A stretch of 64,000 bases of DNA from Firmicutes bacterium HGW-Firmicutes-16 (GCA_002841545.1 PGZZ01000006.1:62001-126000); one strand, 5' to 3'. Numbered from the stretch's first letter, positions 43,481 to 53,775 are shown. The notes: generated by a model from the sequence alone, not told the origin. Program-made: numbers and translations.

Positions 43481-43529
43481 GAAAGACTATTGCCCGTCCT
43501 TCTTTTGGTGCTTCCGACATGACGTGACA

Positions 43530-43571
43530 AAAAACAGTCTGTCATCCGAATTCGGATGACAGACTGTTTTT
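43530..43571 (-). terminator. Perfect palindromic terminator of the LysR gene
   Basis: A self-complementary 42-bp segment (AAAAACAGTCTGTCATCCGAA and its complement) with T tracts on both strands. It lies 38 bp after the LysR stop and insulates it from the carrier promoter region. Confidence 0.88.
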
Positions 43572-43609
43572 CTATATCTTATAAATGTCGTCGATTTTGG
43601 GCTTTTGAA

Positions 43610-44500
43610 TCAAAGTATATCGTATAGGCTCATTTCTTCGCATATACGAATAAACTCGGTAAGCGAGATGGGAAAGATTTTATTCTTGGGATATACAAGC
43701 TGATAATTACAATTCATATCAGCGCCGGTAATCTCACACACGTGCAAAGTGTCTTTAATACTGCTTTTCTTTGCAATACGCTCGGATATTATGCTAACGC
43801 CTAAATTATGCTTAACAGCATCAATTATAGCGTCGAAATTATAGCTGCCCCAGCACATATTCTCTTCGATGTCATTCTGTCGTAGAAGGTCTTCAAAACG
43901 TGATCGTGTGCCGCTGCCGATCTCACTCAAAATAAGCGGGATTCGATCCAGCTCGTGAATGTCGATAGAGTCGCGAGTACAGAAAGTGTGCTCTTGAGCG
44001 CAAATGAGAACAAGCTTATCACGTATCACATCTCGAACCTCAAGGTTAGGGTCGGATACTATGCCCTCTACAAGAGCAATATCCAACTCTCCCTTGAGAA
44101 TCTTTCCTACAATTATCACCGTGTTTGCAACGCAAACGTGATGCACGATGCCCGGTATAGCCTCGTGGAGTTTCACTACGATTGGGCTCATGATACACGC
44201 GCCTATTGTTGCGGTAGCTCCAACACGAATTCGAGGATGAGATGACTCATAATTCAGAAAGTCCTCTGTTTCCTTGGCAGCATCCAACGTCTTTTTGGCA
44301 TATTGCATTAGCAGTTCACCCGTAGGTGTGAGTTTCAGGAAATGGTTTTTGCGCTCGAATAGGATTACCTTATATGTGCGCTCCATCTCACTAATATCCT
44401 GACTAATAGACGGTTGAGTCATATAAAGAGCCTTTGCAGCTTTGCTCATACTGCCTGTTTCTGCAACCGCAAGAAATATCCGAAGATTTCGAAGCGTCAT
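43610..44500 (-). CDS. LysR-family regulator of the xsc module
   Basis: 296 residues from ATG 44500 (AGGTGATTAAA upstream); a GTG five codons earlier is possible. HTH: ALYMTQPSISQDISEMERTYKVILFERKN. The effector domain shows IRVGATATIGACIMS, GELDIALVEG and ILSEIGSGTRSRFEDLL, close in layout to the LysR at 26695-27627. It lies upstream of, and in the same direction as, the carrier-xsc operon and is separated from it by a terminator. A LysR box overlaps its own leader, so autoregulation is likely. Confidence 0.88.
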   Translation of the reverse strand: MTLRNLRIFLAVAETGSMSKAAKALYMTQPSISQDISEMERTYKVILFERKNHFLKLTPTGELLMQYAKKTLDAAKETEDFLNYESSHPRIRVGATATIGACIMSPIVVKLHEAIPGIVHHVCVANTVIIVGKILKGELDIALVEGIVSDPNLEVRDVIRDKLVLICAQEHTFCTRDSIDIHELDRIPLILSEIGSGTRSRFEDLLRQNDIEENMCWGSYNFDAIIDAVKHNLGVSIISERIAKKSSIKDTLHVCEITGADMNCNYQLVYPKNKIFPISLTEFIRICEEMSLYDIL

Positions 44501-44519
44501 TTTAATCACCTGCACATAT

Positions 44520-44537
44520 GTATAGACTCAGCATATA
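44520..44537. promoter_or_regulatory. Imperfect second copy of the LysR palindrome
   Basis: GTATAGACT-C-AGCATATAA keeps T-N11-A (44523 to 44535) and closely resembles the perfect palindrome at 43462. It lies 20 bp upstream of the LysR ATG, a position expected for autorepression. Confidence 0.6.
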
Positions 44538-44662
44538 ACTTTGTCTAAATATTATCATTTTACAAAATTATGGTCAAGTGATATTTTGAGACAAACAAAA
44601 AGCATTTGTATTGCGTTAAAATAGGTATTAAAAAGAGAATTTTGAAATCCAGAAGAATAGAA

Positions 44663-44691
44663 TTGACTTTGCAGATTTACTTTGATAAAAT
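44663..44691 (+). promoter_or_regulatory. Candidate promoter of the V-ATPase operon
   Basis: TTGACT at 44663-44668, a 17-bp spacer and TAAAAT at 44686-44691, each 5 of 6 consensus. It predicts a leader of roughly 230 nt before the first ntp gene. Apart from this and the LysR box, the 44501-44926 gap shows nothing I can name. Confidence 0.7.
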
Positions 44692-44926
44692 GTACCAACA
44701 TTAATAATTGGAATTCGGTTGGGCGGGACTTGCCGCTTTCAAGATTTGTTTTCTTGGGTGGGAAGACCTTTTTTGGGTCTACCCATTATTTTTGTTTTAT
44801 CGGGGAAAAGTAAAAAAAGAGCAGACACGCAGACCCAATGATGATATAAATTGCCGTATTGGCAAAATATATAATGCTCGTTTTAATATATTTGCTAGTA
44901 ATCATCCGTCTTGTGGGGGTATGGAA

Positions 44927-45241
44927 ATGTCACTTGAAGTAATTAAAGAAATAGGCGAAGCCGAGGAAAAAGCGAGGATCGCAAAGACTGAAGCAGCCGC
45001 TTCTTCCAAGAAGCTCATCGCCGAGGCGGAGGAAAGCGGGAGACTGTCTGTCGATGACGCCATAAGAAAGGCGGAAGACGAGATACGCGGACTTAAGCGC
45101 CAGGCGGATGAGAAGGCCTCTGCGGACGCGAAAGAGCTCGCCCGACAAACCGAGAACCGGAAGGCCTCCATGCTTGCGAAAGCGGATAGCAGGATGGCGG
45201 AAGCGGTTTTGCTTGTGACTGAAAGGATAGTGAACGGCTGA
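44927..45241 (+). CDS. ntpF: V-type ATPase stalk subunit (NtpF/subunit H-G type)
   Basis: 104 residues from ATG 44927, six bases after GGGGGT; an ATG two codons earlier is also possible. The frame is open far upstream, but that part has no ribosome site and is not conserved-looking. The protein is a continuous charged coiled coil rich in Ala, Glu and Lys (EEKARIAKTEAAASSKKL), as expected for the peripheral stalk partner of subunit E. Its stop overlaps the start of ntpI. First gene of ntpFIKECGABD. Confidence 0.8.
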   Translation: MSLEVIKEIGEAEEKARIAKTEAAASSKKLIAEAEESGRLSVDDAIRKAEDEIRGLKRQADEKASADAKELARQTENRKASMLAKADSRMAEAVLLVTERIVNG

Positions 45242-47175
45242 TGGCCATTGAAAAAATGAAGCGCCTGAAGCTTGTCGCCGTGAAGTCGGAACGTGAGGCG
45301 CTTTTCAGAGAGCTTATGCTGCTCGGCTGTGTCCAGATAACGGAGCCGGACGACGCGGAGCTGGATACAGAGGAAACCGGTGCGTTCTCAAAGGAATCGG
45401 CTGGTCTGAGCGAATGCAGGGCGGAACATAGAAAACTGCTTAATGCGATAGAGCTTATGAACGGATATGCTCCCGCAAAAACAGGACTTTTCACGCCTAA
45501 GCCCGAAGCCTCGGCACAGTCGCTGACGGATGAGTCTTCTTTGGAAGCAAACCTCGCGCTTGCGGATAAGATTGCCGAAACGGACGAGCATATCAAGCGC
45601 CTGACGGCGGAGATGAGCAGGGTTAAAGGGCTTATCGAAACGCTTAGACCGTGGGAAGAGCTGGGGCTTCCATTTGAGCTATCCGAGACAAAGACCTGCT
45701 TTATAATGCATGGTTCGGTGCCTGCGTCCGTTGTACTGGAAACGATGGAAACGGAGCTGTATGCCGCGGTGCAGGAAAGCCAGATTATTAGAGTCTCCTC
45801 TGACCGTGAACAGCACTATTTGCTGCTTGTCGCCATGAAAAACAATAAAGCCGCTGTCCTTGAAGCTGTCCGCCGCTTCGGCTTTTCTCCGTCCACAGTT
45901 TCGGAAATGAAAGGTACGGCAGCAGAGAACATATCAAATCTTTCTAAAAAGCTGAAAACTCTCGAGGCGGAGAAAGATGGGCTGACGAAACAGATCGCTG
46001 AGGCAGCCTCATCAAGAGACGACCTGAAGCTCAACGCCGACAAGCTTCTAACAAAAGCGGACCGAGCCGAAAACACTGAGCGACTCCTCTGCACCGATTC
46101 GACGATTAACCTAGAGGGCTGGGTACCATCGAGGATGGATAAGCAGCTTGGAAACGTTCTGTTAAATTTCAACTGCGCGTGGGAGACCTCGGAGCCGACG
46201 GCGGAGGACACCCCCGACGTTCCGATAAAGCTCCGGAACAACGCGCTGACAAGCCCCTATTCGATGCTCACGGAGATGTACAGCCTGCCCTCCTATAACG
46301 GAATAGACCCAAATCCATTTCTGACGATTTTTTTCTCGATGTTTTTCGGAATCATACTTGCCGACGTTGGATATGGCGCGTTGCTTTTCTTCGGCGGACT
46401 GCTGTATAAAACCAAGTCCAAGGCAAAAGGGGCTCAGGGCAGAGCCGCAGGGCTTCTAATGGTCTGCGGAATGACCACCATTCTGTTCGGAGTGCTTTCC
46501 GGCTCTTTTTTCGGAGATGTAATACCAAAGGTCGCCGGAATGTACGGGCATACGGTCAGCATACCGGCGCTGATCGACCCGCTGAATAATCCGCTCCAGG
46601 TGCTTATTGGTGCGCTTGTCATCGGTTTCATCCAGCTTATTATCGGAACGGCAATCAACGGATATATGCTTATTCGTGACGGTCAGTGGAAAGACGCTAT
46701 CTACGATGTCGGTTCTCTGTGGTTGTTTTTTGCCGGAATCGCGCTCGGTGCGCTCGGCATCACATGGTATGTAGCTATTGCGGGAGCGGCCATGATAGTC
46801 CTGACGCAGGGGCGGTCAAGCCCTTCAATCGGCGGGAAAATCGGAAACGGAATTTTCAGCCTCTACAGCGTTGTAAGCGGCTGGTTCGGAGATATACTAT
46901 CATACTGTCGTTTGATGGCGCTGATGCTTGCGGGAGCTGTCATAGCAAGCGTATTCAATACTCTGGGAACGATGACGGGAAGTATAATCGGCTTTGCCTT
47001 ACTTTTCCTTATAGGACAGTCGCTGAATCTCGCGCTCAGCCTCATCGGAGCTTTCGTTCATTCGCTTCGTCTACAATATCTTGAATTCTTTGGAAAATTC
47101 TATCGCGAAGGCGGAAAACCTTATCAGCCTCTCGCAATAAAAACAAATTATTTTAACATTATCGAGGAGGATTAA
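45241..47175 (+). CDS. ntpI: V-type ATPase membrane subunit I (a subunit)
   Basis: 644 residues. An N-terminal cytoplasmic half with two coiled coils (to about residue 330) precedes a membrane half with about seven helices. MLTEMYSLPSYNGIDPNPF and FFSMFFGIILADVGYGALL begin the membrane part; SYCRLMALMLAGAVIA carries the essential arginine of the ion half-channel; QSLNLALSLIGAFVHSLRLQYLEFF is the terminal signature. It links the c ring to the peripheral stalks. Confidence 0.93.
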   Translation: MAIEKMKRLKLVAVKSEREALFRELMLLGCVQITEPDDAELDTEETGAFSKESAGLSECRAEHRKLLNAIELMNGYAPAKTGLFTPKPEASAQSLTDESSLEANLALADKIAETDEHIKRLTAEMSRVKGLIETLRPWEELGLPFELSETKTCFIMHGSVPASVVLETMETELYAAVQESQIIRVSSDREQHYLLLVAMKNNKAAVLEAVRRFGFSPSTVSEMKGTAAENISNLSKKLKTLEAEKDGLTKQIAEAASSRDDLKLNADKLLTKADRAENTERLLCTDSTINLEGWVPSRMDKQLGNVLLNFNCAWETSEPTAEDTPDVPIKLRNNALTSPYSMLTEMYSLPSYNGIDPNPFLTIFFSMFFGIILADVGYGALLFFGGLLYKTKSKAKGAQGRAAGLLMVCGMTTILFGVLSGSFFGDVIPKVAGMYGHTVSIPALIDPLNNPLQVLIGALVIGFIQLIIGTAINGYMLIRDGQWKDAIYDVGSLWLFFAGIALGALGITWYVAIAGAAMIVLTQGRSSPSIGGKIGNGIFSLYSVVSGWFGDILSYCRLMALMLAGAVIASVFNTLGTMTGSIIGFALLFLIGQSLNLALSLIGAFVHSLRLQYLEFFGKFYREGGKPYQPLAIKTNYFNIIEED

Positions 47176-47178
47176 CAA

Positions 47179-47679
47179 ATGCAAGAATTAATTGCAAAGT
47201 ACGGAGGAATGCTGATAGGCATTCTGGGCAGCGGTCTGGCGGCAGTTGTCTGCTGCGTAGGAAGCGCAAAGGGTACTGGTATCGCTGGCGAGGCTGGAGC
47301 GGGCGTCCTGAGAGAAAAGCCGGACCTGTTCTCAAAGGTTCTGATCCTGCAGGTTATACCCGGAACGCAGGGACTCTATGGCTTCGTTATCTGGTTTATA
47401 TGCATCATCCAGATGGGTGTTATGGCCGGAACCGCTGTGGGAATGTCTATTCCAGCGGGTATGCTTTATGCTGCTGCTTGTCTGCCAATCGCCATCGGCG
47501 GAACCGCCTCTGCGCTGTATCAGGGTCGCGTCGCGGTTAGCTCCATTCATCTTCTCAGCAAGCAGCCCGACAGTATGGGTAAGGGCGTTATGCTCTGCGT
47601 CATAGTCGAGTTCTACGCAATACTTTCTTTCCTTGCTTCTTTTATCATGCTTATCAGCATCACAAGCGCTGTAAAGTGA
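47179..47679 (+). CDS. ntpK: V-type ATPase proteolipid subunit K (c ring)
   Basis: 166 residues, four transmembrane helices formed by a duplicated hairpin. The first hairpin has PGTQGLYGFVIWF and no carboxylate; the second has the ion-binding glutamate in VIVEFYAILSF. The Thr-Gln pair of GTQG, the Gln of ALYQGRVA and the Glu reproduce the sodium-binding residues described for Enterococcus NtpK, so the rotor is predicted to move Na+. Located 3 bp after ntpI. Confidence 0.93.
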   Translation: MQELIAKYGGMLIGILGSGLAAVVCCVGSAKGTGIAGEAGAGVLREKPDLFSKVLILQVIPGTQGLYGFVIWFICIIQMGVMAGTAVGMSIPAGMLYAAACLPIAIGGTASALYQGRVAVSSIHLLSKQPDSMGKGVMLCVIVEFYAILSFLASFIMLISITSAVK

Positions 47680-47695
47680 TTGTGGGAATACTGCA

Positions 47696-48298
47696 ATGGA
47701 AGGAATAAATAAGATCACCGAGCGCATAGCCGCCGAAACCCAACTTGAAATCGAGGCGCTGCAGGCGGAAACGACCGAAAAATGCCGCGCTATAAAAGAA
47801 GAATACAGCGGCAGGGCGCAGGAAGAATACTGGAAGCTGATCCGCGAGGGTGCAAAGGAATGCGAGGCCTATGGGCAGCGCCTTGCCGGAGCAGCCGCGC
47901 TGGAAGCGAAGAAAAGCGTCCTTGCTATGAAACAGGACGCTGTCTTACGCGTCTTCGACAAGGCACTGGAGACATTATGCAGTCTGCCTGAAAAACAGTA
48001 TATCGAATTTATGGCAAGGCAGGCGGCGTCCGCCGCAAGCACCGGTTTGGAGGAAATCGTCTTCAACGCAAGGGACAAAGCGACCTGTGCTAAGGCTGTC
48101 ACAAAAGAGGCAAACGAGCTGCTCAAAAACAGAGGACTTCTTCCGAAGCTCACCGTGAGCGAAAAAACGGGAAACTTCAGGGGCGGACTCATGGTCAAAC
48201 AGGGCGATATAGAGGTAAACTGCACCATCGAGAAGCTCGTCGAGCTTTCAAAGAGCGAGCTTGCTACCCAAGTCGTTGCCGTGCTGTTTGCCGTATGA
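47696..48298 (+). CDS. ntpE: V-type ATPase stalk subunit E
   Basis: 200 residues. The N-terminal helix forms a coiled coil (about 1-85, with LEIEALQAETTEKCRAI) and the C-terminal globular domain ends in GGLMVKQGDIEVNCTIEKLVELSK, which is typical. It is the rigid peripheral stalk of V/A-type ATPases. Sixteen bases separate it from ntpK. Confidence 0.9.
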   Translation: MEGINKITERIAAETQLEIEALQAETTEKCRAIKEEYSGRAQEEYWKLIREGAKECEAYGQRLAGAAALEAKKSVLAMKQDAVLRVFDKALETLCSLPEKQYIEFMARQAASAASTGLEEIVFNARDKATCAKAVTKEANELLKNRGLLPKLTVSEKTGNFRGGLMVKQGDIEVNCTIEKLVELSKSELATQVVAVLFAV

Positions 48299-48348
48299 CC
48301 CCGACATAATGACCTTTCGATATTATTCTGCGGCAAGGAGGAAAGCAC

Positions 48349-49356
48349 TTGTCAGGTAAAAAAATAACAGACTATGATTATCTGTTTCTGACGTCCGCGC
48401 TCAGAGCCAAAGAGTCCAAAATGCTGACTAAGGACAGAGCGAATCGTATGCTCGACGTCCCGGGCTTTGAAGAAGCGGCAAAGCTGCTGGTGGAATGCGG
48501 CTATACCGATATGTCCGGAATGCAAGCGGAGGAGATCGAGAAAACCCTTTCAGCACACCGTAAGGAAGCGTTTGAAGATATCCGCAAGCTTATTCCAGAG
48601 ACCTCTGTTCTAGACGTTTTCAATCTGAAATACGACTATCACAATATCAAGGTTCTGCTTAAGGCTGAGAGCACGGGTGTGGACGGTAAGTATCTGCTTT
48701 CCGGTTCGGGTACGGTGTCTGCGGAAGCACTCACTGAAGCCTACAATTCAGAGGATAGTTCCTCTCTCTTACCCTCAAAGCTGGCGACAGCACTTGAAGA
48801 GGCGCGGAGCGTGATAAGACGCACTGAGAACCCTCAGCTGGCGGATTTTATCCTGGACAAGGCCTGTTTTGAGGAAATGCGCGAGCTTGCGGAAAAGGTC
48901 TATTCACCATTCCTTTCTGAATATGTTAAGCTTGCAATCGACGGGGCGAACCTCAGAGCGACTGTGAGAACCCTGCGTATTAGAAGAGACGAAAACTTTC
49001 TGCAGAACGCCCTTATATCCGGCGGCAATATTGACGTCGAAGCGCTTGCGGAGGCTGCCTATACTGAGGTGGGCTTCGTACCGCTCTTTGATTCCTCGGA
49101 GTACAGGGCCGCGGCGGAACTCGGAGCTGAAGCCTTGAAGGGCGGAAAACTCACGGAGTTTGAAAAGGAATGCGACAACGTGCTGATAAGATTTTTTGCC
49201 GTTGCCCAGAGCATTAGTTTCGGCGCGCCGCCGGTCATCGCCTATATCGCGGCGCTGGAAAACGAGATAACCGCGGTGCGGATGATACTGACCGGAAAGC
49301 TCACGGGGGCAGAGCCCTTGCTTATTGGGGAAAGGCTGCGTGATATAAGTGCATAA
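48349..49356 (+). CDS. ntpC: V-type ATPase subunit C
   Basis: 335 residues with a TTG start after AAGGAGGAAAGCAC. An all-helical funnel-shaped protein: YDYLFLTSALRAKESKML at the start, NLKYDYHNIKVLLKA in the middle (about 90) and YIAALENEITAVRMILTGKL at the end are the family landmarks. It caps the rotor between the c ring and the central stalk. The stop overlaps ntpG by 8 bp. Confidence 0.9.
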   Translation: MSGKKITDYDYLFLTSALRAKESKMLTKDRANRMLDVPGFEEAAKLLVECGYTDMSGMQAEEIEKTLSAHRKEAFEDIRKLIPETSVLDVFNLKYDYHNIKVLLKAESTGVDGKYLLSGSGTVSAEALTEAYNSEDSSSLLPSKLATALEEARSVIRRTENPQLADFILDKACFEEMRELAEKVYSPFLSEYVKLAIDGANLRATVRTLRIRRDENFLQNALISGGNIDVEALAEAAYTEVGFVPLFDSSEYRAAAELGAEALKGGKLTEFEKECDNVLIRFFAVAQSISFGAPPVIAYIAALENEITAVRMILTGKLTGAEPLLIGERLRDISA

Positions 49357-49663
49357 AATTGCGGTCATGGGCGGAAGAGAGACCGTTATGGGCTTCAAGG
49401 CGCTAGGCCTTGATGTTTTCCCCGTCTCCGGAGACGAGGAGGCCCTCTCCGTATTTAAAAAACTAACAAGGGAAAACGAAAACTACGCTATCATCTATGT
49501 CGAGGAGACCTTCTGTAAGGCTCTTTCGGCCGAGATAGACAGATTTAAGGGCAGTCCGACGCCGGCGGTCATTCTGATTCCGGGCAAGGCGGGGTCGCTC
49601 GGACTTGGACAGTCGGCCCTTCAGTCCGCTGTACTGCGCGCTGTGGGCAGCGACATCCTATAA
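49349..49663 (+). CDS. ntpG: V-type ATPase central-stalk subunit F (NtpG)
   Basis: 104 residues with GTG start inside the end of ntp[23 protein letters not shown] is the classic subunit F N-terminus; [10 protein letters not shown] and [14 protein letters not shown] follow. It binds subunit D in the central rotor and tunes ATP hydrolysis. Confidence 0.9.
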   Translation: MHKIAVMGGRETVMGFKALGLDVFPVSGDEEALSVFKKLTRENENYAIIYVEETFCKALSAEIDRFKGSPTPAVILIPGKAGSLGLGQSALQSAVLRAVGSDIL

Positions 49664-49679
49664 CAAGAGGAGATCTGAA

Positions 49680-51449
49680 ATGAACGGAAAAGTAATTAAA
49701 GTATCCGGGCCTCTGGTCGTTGCTGAGGGACTCTCCGACGCTAACGTCTCCGACGTTGTCCGCGTTGGGAAACAGCGCCTTATCGGCGAGATACTCAATA
49801 TGACGGACGACCGCGCTTCGATACAGGTATATGAGGAAACCAGCGGCCTCGGCCCCGGCGCGGAGGTGGAAACGACAGGTTACCCTCTTTCCGTAGAGCT
49901 TGGACCCGGTATGCTTGACGGCATTTTCGACGGCATACAGCGCCCGCTTACGGAGATACGAAAGCTGACTGGTGCAACAATTACAAGAGGCATCGATGTT
50001 CCCGCGCTCAGCCGTGAGAAGCTTTGGGACTTCGTCCCGACCGTTTCGGCGGGGGATAGGGTATCGGTAGGCGACGTTATCGGAACCGTTCAGGAAACCA
50101 GCGCGATACTGCATAAAATAATGGTTCCATTCGGCATATCCGGAACGGTCGTATCCATTCAGAAAGGAAACTACACGGTTGCGGACACCGTCTGCCTTGT
50201 TAAGGGCGACGACGGCGCGAGCCACGAGCTTACGCTTATGCAGAAGTGGCCGGTGCGCAAAAACCGTCCGTATATAAAAAAGCATGTTCCGACGCGACCG
50301 CTCAACAGCGGCCAGCGTGTTATTGATACACTTTTTCCGCTCGCCAAGGGCGGCACAGCGGCTGTTCCCGGACCTTTTGGAAGCGGCAAGACCGTCGTTC
50401 AGCACCAGCTCGCCAAATGGTCGGACGTGGACGTTGTCGTCTATATCGGCTGCGGAGAGCGCGGCAATGAAATGACTGACGTGCTCATGGAGTTTCCTGA
50501 GCTTAAAGACCCGAGAAGCGGCGAGCCTTTAATGAAGCGCACCGTGCTCATTGCAAACACCTCCGATATGCCGGTTGCGGCTCGAGAGGCCTCGATATAT
50601 ACGGGCATTACGATTGCGGAATACTTCCGCGACATGGGCTATGATGTCGCGGTCATCGCGGACTCGACCTCCCGCTGGGCGGAGGCTCTTCGCGAAATGT
50701 CGGGACGGCTAGAGGAAATGCCCGGCGAGGAAGGCTATCCCGCATATCTGGCCTCCCGTCTTGCGCAGTTCTACGAGCGCGCGGGCGTTGTAGAGTGTCT
50801 CGGCTCAGGCGGCAGGCAGGGAAGCCTTACCGCTATCGGCGCTGTTTCACCTCCGGGCGGCGATACGTCCGAGCCGGTTTCGCAGGCGACGATGCGTATC
50901 GTCAAGGTTTTCTGGGGGCTTGACTCCGGTCTTGCGTATGCACGCCACTTCCCCGCGATAAACTGGCTCACAAGCTACTCGCTATATGTGGACGGCCTGA
51001 AAAAGTGGTTCGACAGCGAGATAGGGGTAAAGTTCATGCAGAACCGCGAAAAGTCGCTGAGTATCCTTCAGGAAGAGGCAAGCCTTCAGGAGATAGTTAA
51101 GCTCGTCGGACAGGACGCCCTGTCTTCAGCTGACAGGCTTACGCTTGAGACGGCCAAGATGATACGCGAGGACTTTTTGCAGCAAAATGCCTTTGTTGAC
51201 GTGGACAGCTATTCATCCTATGAGCGGCAGTCGACACTGCTACAGATAATTCTGGATTTCGATACCCTCTGCCGAAACGCCATGAATCAGAGCGCGAATT
51301 TGTTAAGACTTGTGAATATCCCCGTGCGCGAACGGATAGGCAGGGCAAAGATGGTTCCGGAGGACGAGTATCGGGAAGCGTATAAGAGAATATTTGAGGA
51401 TATTAAGAATCAGATAGATGAAATTTCAGCGGGAGGCGACGAAAAGTGA
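49680..51449 (+). CDS. ntpA: V-type ATPase catalytic subunit A
   Basis: 589 residues from ATG 49680 (AAGAGGAGATCTGAA upstream). Walker A is [17 protein letters not shown] (about residue 228). The non-homologous insert precedes it. [15 protein letters not shown] (Walker B region) and [18 protein letters not shown] follow. It hydrolyses or makes ATP at the A/B interface. Full family length. Confidence 0.95.
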   Translation: MNGKVIKVSGPLVVAEGLSDANVSDVVRVGKQRLIGEILNMTDDRASIQVYEETSGLGPGAEVETTGYPLSVELGPGMLDGIFDGIQRPLTEIRKLTGATITRGIDVPALSREKLWDFVPTVSAGDRVSVGDVIGTVQETSAILHKIMVPFGISGTVVSIQKGNYTVADTVCLVKGDDGASHELTLMQKWPVRKNRPYIKKHVPTRPLNSGQRVIDTLFPLAKGGTAAVPGPFGSGKTVVQHQLAKWSDVDVVVYIGCGERGNEMTDVLMEFPELKDPRSGEPLMKRTVLIANTSDMPVAAREASIYTGITIAEYFRDMGYDVAVIADSTSRWAEALREMSGRLEEMPGEEGYPAYLASRLAQFYERAGVVECLGSGGRQGSLTAIGAVSPPGGDTSEPVSQATMRIVKVFWGLDSGLAYARHFPAINWLTSYSLYVDGLKKWFDSEIGVKFMQNREKSLSILQEEASLQEIVKLVGQDALSSADRLTLETAKMIREDFLQQNAFVDVDSYSSYERQSTLLQIILDFDTLCRNAMNQSANLLRLVNIPVRERIGRAKMVPEDEYREAYKRIFEDIKNQIDEISAGGDEK

Positions 51450-52822
51450 TCAGAGAATATAAAACGATCCGAGAAATTGCCAGCCCCCTTATGATGGTCT
51501 CGCAGGTCGAGGGCGTCACCTATAACGAACTGGCGGAGATCGAGCTTCCGAACGGAGAGACCCGCCGTTGTAAGGTGTTGGAAATCGACGGCGACACCGC
51601 TGTCGTTCAGCTTTTCGAAAGTGCGGCCGGCATAAACCTCAAAGAAAGCAAGGTCCGTTTTCTAGGACATACGCTGGAGCTGGCTGTCTCCGAGGACATG
51701 CTCGGACGCGTGTTCGATGGTATGGGCAAGCCCATCGACGGAGGACCAGAAATACTTGCGGAGGCGCATCTCGATGTAAACGGACTTCCGATGAATCCCG
51801 CTTCGCGCGACTACCCGAATGAATTCATCCAAACCGGAATCTCTTCGATCGACGGACTGAATACACTTGTCCGTGGTCAGAAGCTGCCCATCTTCTCCGG
51901 CTCCGGCCTTCCTCACGCGGCGCTTGCCGCCCAAATCGCGCGTCAGGCAAAGGTGCTCGACGATAGCTCAAACTTCGCCGTTGTCTTTGCCGCCATCGGC
52001 ATTACCTTCGAGGAAGCCGAATATTTCGTTCAGGAGTTCCGCAGGACAGGGGCAATCGACAGGACAGTTCTCTTTACGAATCTTGCGAATGATCCGGCGG
52101 TCGAGCGTATTGCGACACCGCGTATGGCGCTTACAGCTGCCGAGTATCTCGCGTTTGAGAAGGATATGCATGTCCTCGTCATTCTTACCGACATAACGAA
52201 TTACGCCGAGGCTTTGCGCGAGGTTTCGGCCGCAAAAAAAGAAGTCCCCGGACGCCGCGGCTATCCCGGTTATCTCTATACCGATCTTGCGACCATATAT
52301 GAACGCGCAGGCAGACGTATCGGGAAGAAGGGCTCTATCACGATGATCCCGATTCTTACGATGCCGGAGGATGACAAGACCCACCCAATCCCCGACCTTA
52401 CGGGCTATATCACCGAGGGCCAGATTATTCTCTCCCGCGAGCTTTTCAGAAAGGGCATAGTCCCGCCCGTGGATGTTCTGCCGTCGCTTAGCCGTCTTAA
52501 AGACAAGGGCGTCGGCGCTGGTAAGACGCGCGAGGATCATTCGGGAACGATGAACCAGCTTTTTGCGGCATACGCCAGAGGCAAAGACGCAAAGGAACTT
52601 ATGACAATTCTGGGCGAGGCGGCACTGACCGATACGGATAAGCTATACGCAAAATTCGCAGATGAGTTTGAAAAGCGCTACGTTAGCCAGAGCTTCAATG
52701 TCAACCGCACGATCGAGGAAACGCTTGACCTTGGCTGGGAGCTTCTTGGCATACTGCCCGTTTCCGAGCTCAAACGCGTCAAGCCCGAGCACATCGAGAA
52801 ATACCTTCACAAAGAACAGTAA
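51446..52822 (+). CDS. ntpB: V-type ATPase subunit B
   Basis: 458 residues with GTG start overlapping the ntpA stop (GTGA). It has no functional P loop: the equivalent stretch reads [18 protein letters not shown]. The arginine-bearing [22 protein letters not shown] and [18 protein letters not shown] are diagnostic. It completes the A3B3 head. Confidence 0.95.
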   Translation: MIREYKTIREIASPLMMVSQVEGVTYNELAEIELPNGETRRCKVLEIDGDTAVVQLFESAAGINLKESKVRFLGHTLELAVSEDMLGRVFDGMGKPIDGGPEILAEAHLDVNGLPMNPASRDYPNEFIQTGISSIDGLNTLVRGQKLPIFSGSGLPHAALAAQIARQAKVLDDSSNFAVVFAAIGITFEEAEYFVQEFRRTGAIDRTVLFTNLANDPAVERIATPRMALTAAEYLAFEKDMHVLVILTDITNYAEALREVSAAKKEVPGRRGYPGYLYTDLATIYERAGRRIGKKGSITMIPILTMPEDDKTHPIPDLTGYITEGQIILSRELFRKGIVPPVDVLPSLSRLKDKGVGAGKTREDHSGTMNQLFAAYARGKDAKELMTILGEAALTDTDKLYAKFADEFEKRYVSQSFNVNRTIEETLDLGWELLGILPVSELKRVKPEHIEKYLHKEQ

Positions 52823-52869
52823 AGAACCGTTTGCATTTAACAGCCCGACGAAAGGGATGATCATCAAAT

Positions 52870-53520
52870 ATGCCGAAAGCAGCTATAACTCCGACCAGAA
52901 TGGTACTGAACCAGCAGAAAACGAGACTAAAGACGGCGCTGCGTGGGCACAAGCTGCTCAAGGACAAGCGCGACGAGCTCATGCGCCAGTTTATGGACGT
53001 TGTCCGCAAAAACCGCGAGCTGCGCACGCGCGTCGAGGAGGGTCTCACGGAAGCTTTTTCCGCTTTGACGGTCGCCTCCGCAGTCATGTCACCGGATATG
53101 CTGGAGCAGTCGATTCTGTACCCACGGCAAAGCGTCGAGCTTGCAATGCAGTTCAAAAACATCATGAGCGTGAACGTTCCGGTCTATGAATTTAAAACCA
53201 AAAACGCGGACACGGGCGATATATATCCTTACGGATTTGCGCAGACCTCCGGCGAGCTTGACGACGCGCTAGCGATTCTCTCCCGTGTATTTGAGGATAT
53301 GCTTGAGCTTGCGCAGGTCGAAAAGGCCATGCAGCTGATGGCTGAGGAAATCGAAAAGACAAGGCGGCGCGTTAACGCGCTCGAATACGTGATGATTCCG
53401 GAGTGTCAGGAGAACATTAAATATATTACAATGAAGCTTGAGGAAAATGACCGATCTTCAAAAGTCAGGCTGATGAAGGTCAAAGACATGGTGCTCGAAA
53501 AGGCGCACAACTTCAGGTAG
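52870..53520 (+). CDS. ntpD: V-type ATPase central-stalk subunit D
   Basis: 216 residues, two long helices forming an antiparallel coiled coil. ITPTRMVLNQQKTRLKTALRGHKLLKDKRDEL is split over residues 6-37, and RRRVNALEYVMIPECQENIKYI near the C-terminus is the second landmark. It is the rotor shaft. Last gene of the operon, with terminator hairpins 80-170 bp downstream. Confidence 0.94.
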   Translation: MPKAAITPTRMVLNQQKTRLKTALRGHKLLKDKRDELMRQFMDVVRKNRELRTRVEEGLTEAFSALTVASAVMSPDMLEQSILYPRQSVELAMQFKNIMSVNVPVYEFKTKNADTGDIYPYGFAQTSGELDDALAILSRVFEDMLELAQVEKAMQLMAEEIEKTRRRVNALEYVMIPECQENIKYITMKLEENDRSSKVRLMKVKDMVLEKAHNFR

Positions 53521-53596
53521 ATACCGGTTTTGATGCTTTGGAGAGCGGCGAGAAAGTATTAGATCTTTGTGCCGATATGAGCTACTAAAATATATT

Positions 53597-53627
53597 GAAG
53601 TATGATGTTTTTAGACCGTCATACTTC
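53597..53627 (+). repeat. Hairpin downstream of ntpD
   Basis: A 9-bp stem (GAAGTATGA / TCATACTTC) with a 13-nt loop. It precedes the main terminator and probably belongs to the 3' untranslated region. Confidence 0.45.
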
Positions 53628-53654
53628 AGCCTCAATCCATACGCTTAAAGTACA

Positions 53655-53690
53655 AAAAAGGCTCTAAATCATACGATTTAGAGCCTTTTT
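53655..53690. terminator. Terminator of the V-ATPase operon
   Basis: A 16-bp perfect stem (AAAAAGGCTCTAAATC / GATTTAGAGCCTTTTT) with a 4-nt loop; active in both directions. Confidence 0.9.
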
Positions 53691-53775
53691 ACGTGGATTA
53701 ATAGTGAAATATGAATTATACTAGTTTGAATTATGCTGTAAATAAACGAGAACCAGAACCCCGTAAAATCACTGT

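Noticed and set aside
44708-44926. N-terminal extension of the first V-ATPase gene starting at a TTG
   Set aside because: No ribosome site; the extension overlaps the probable promoter and leader, while the internal ATG gives the normal subunit length.
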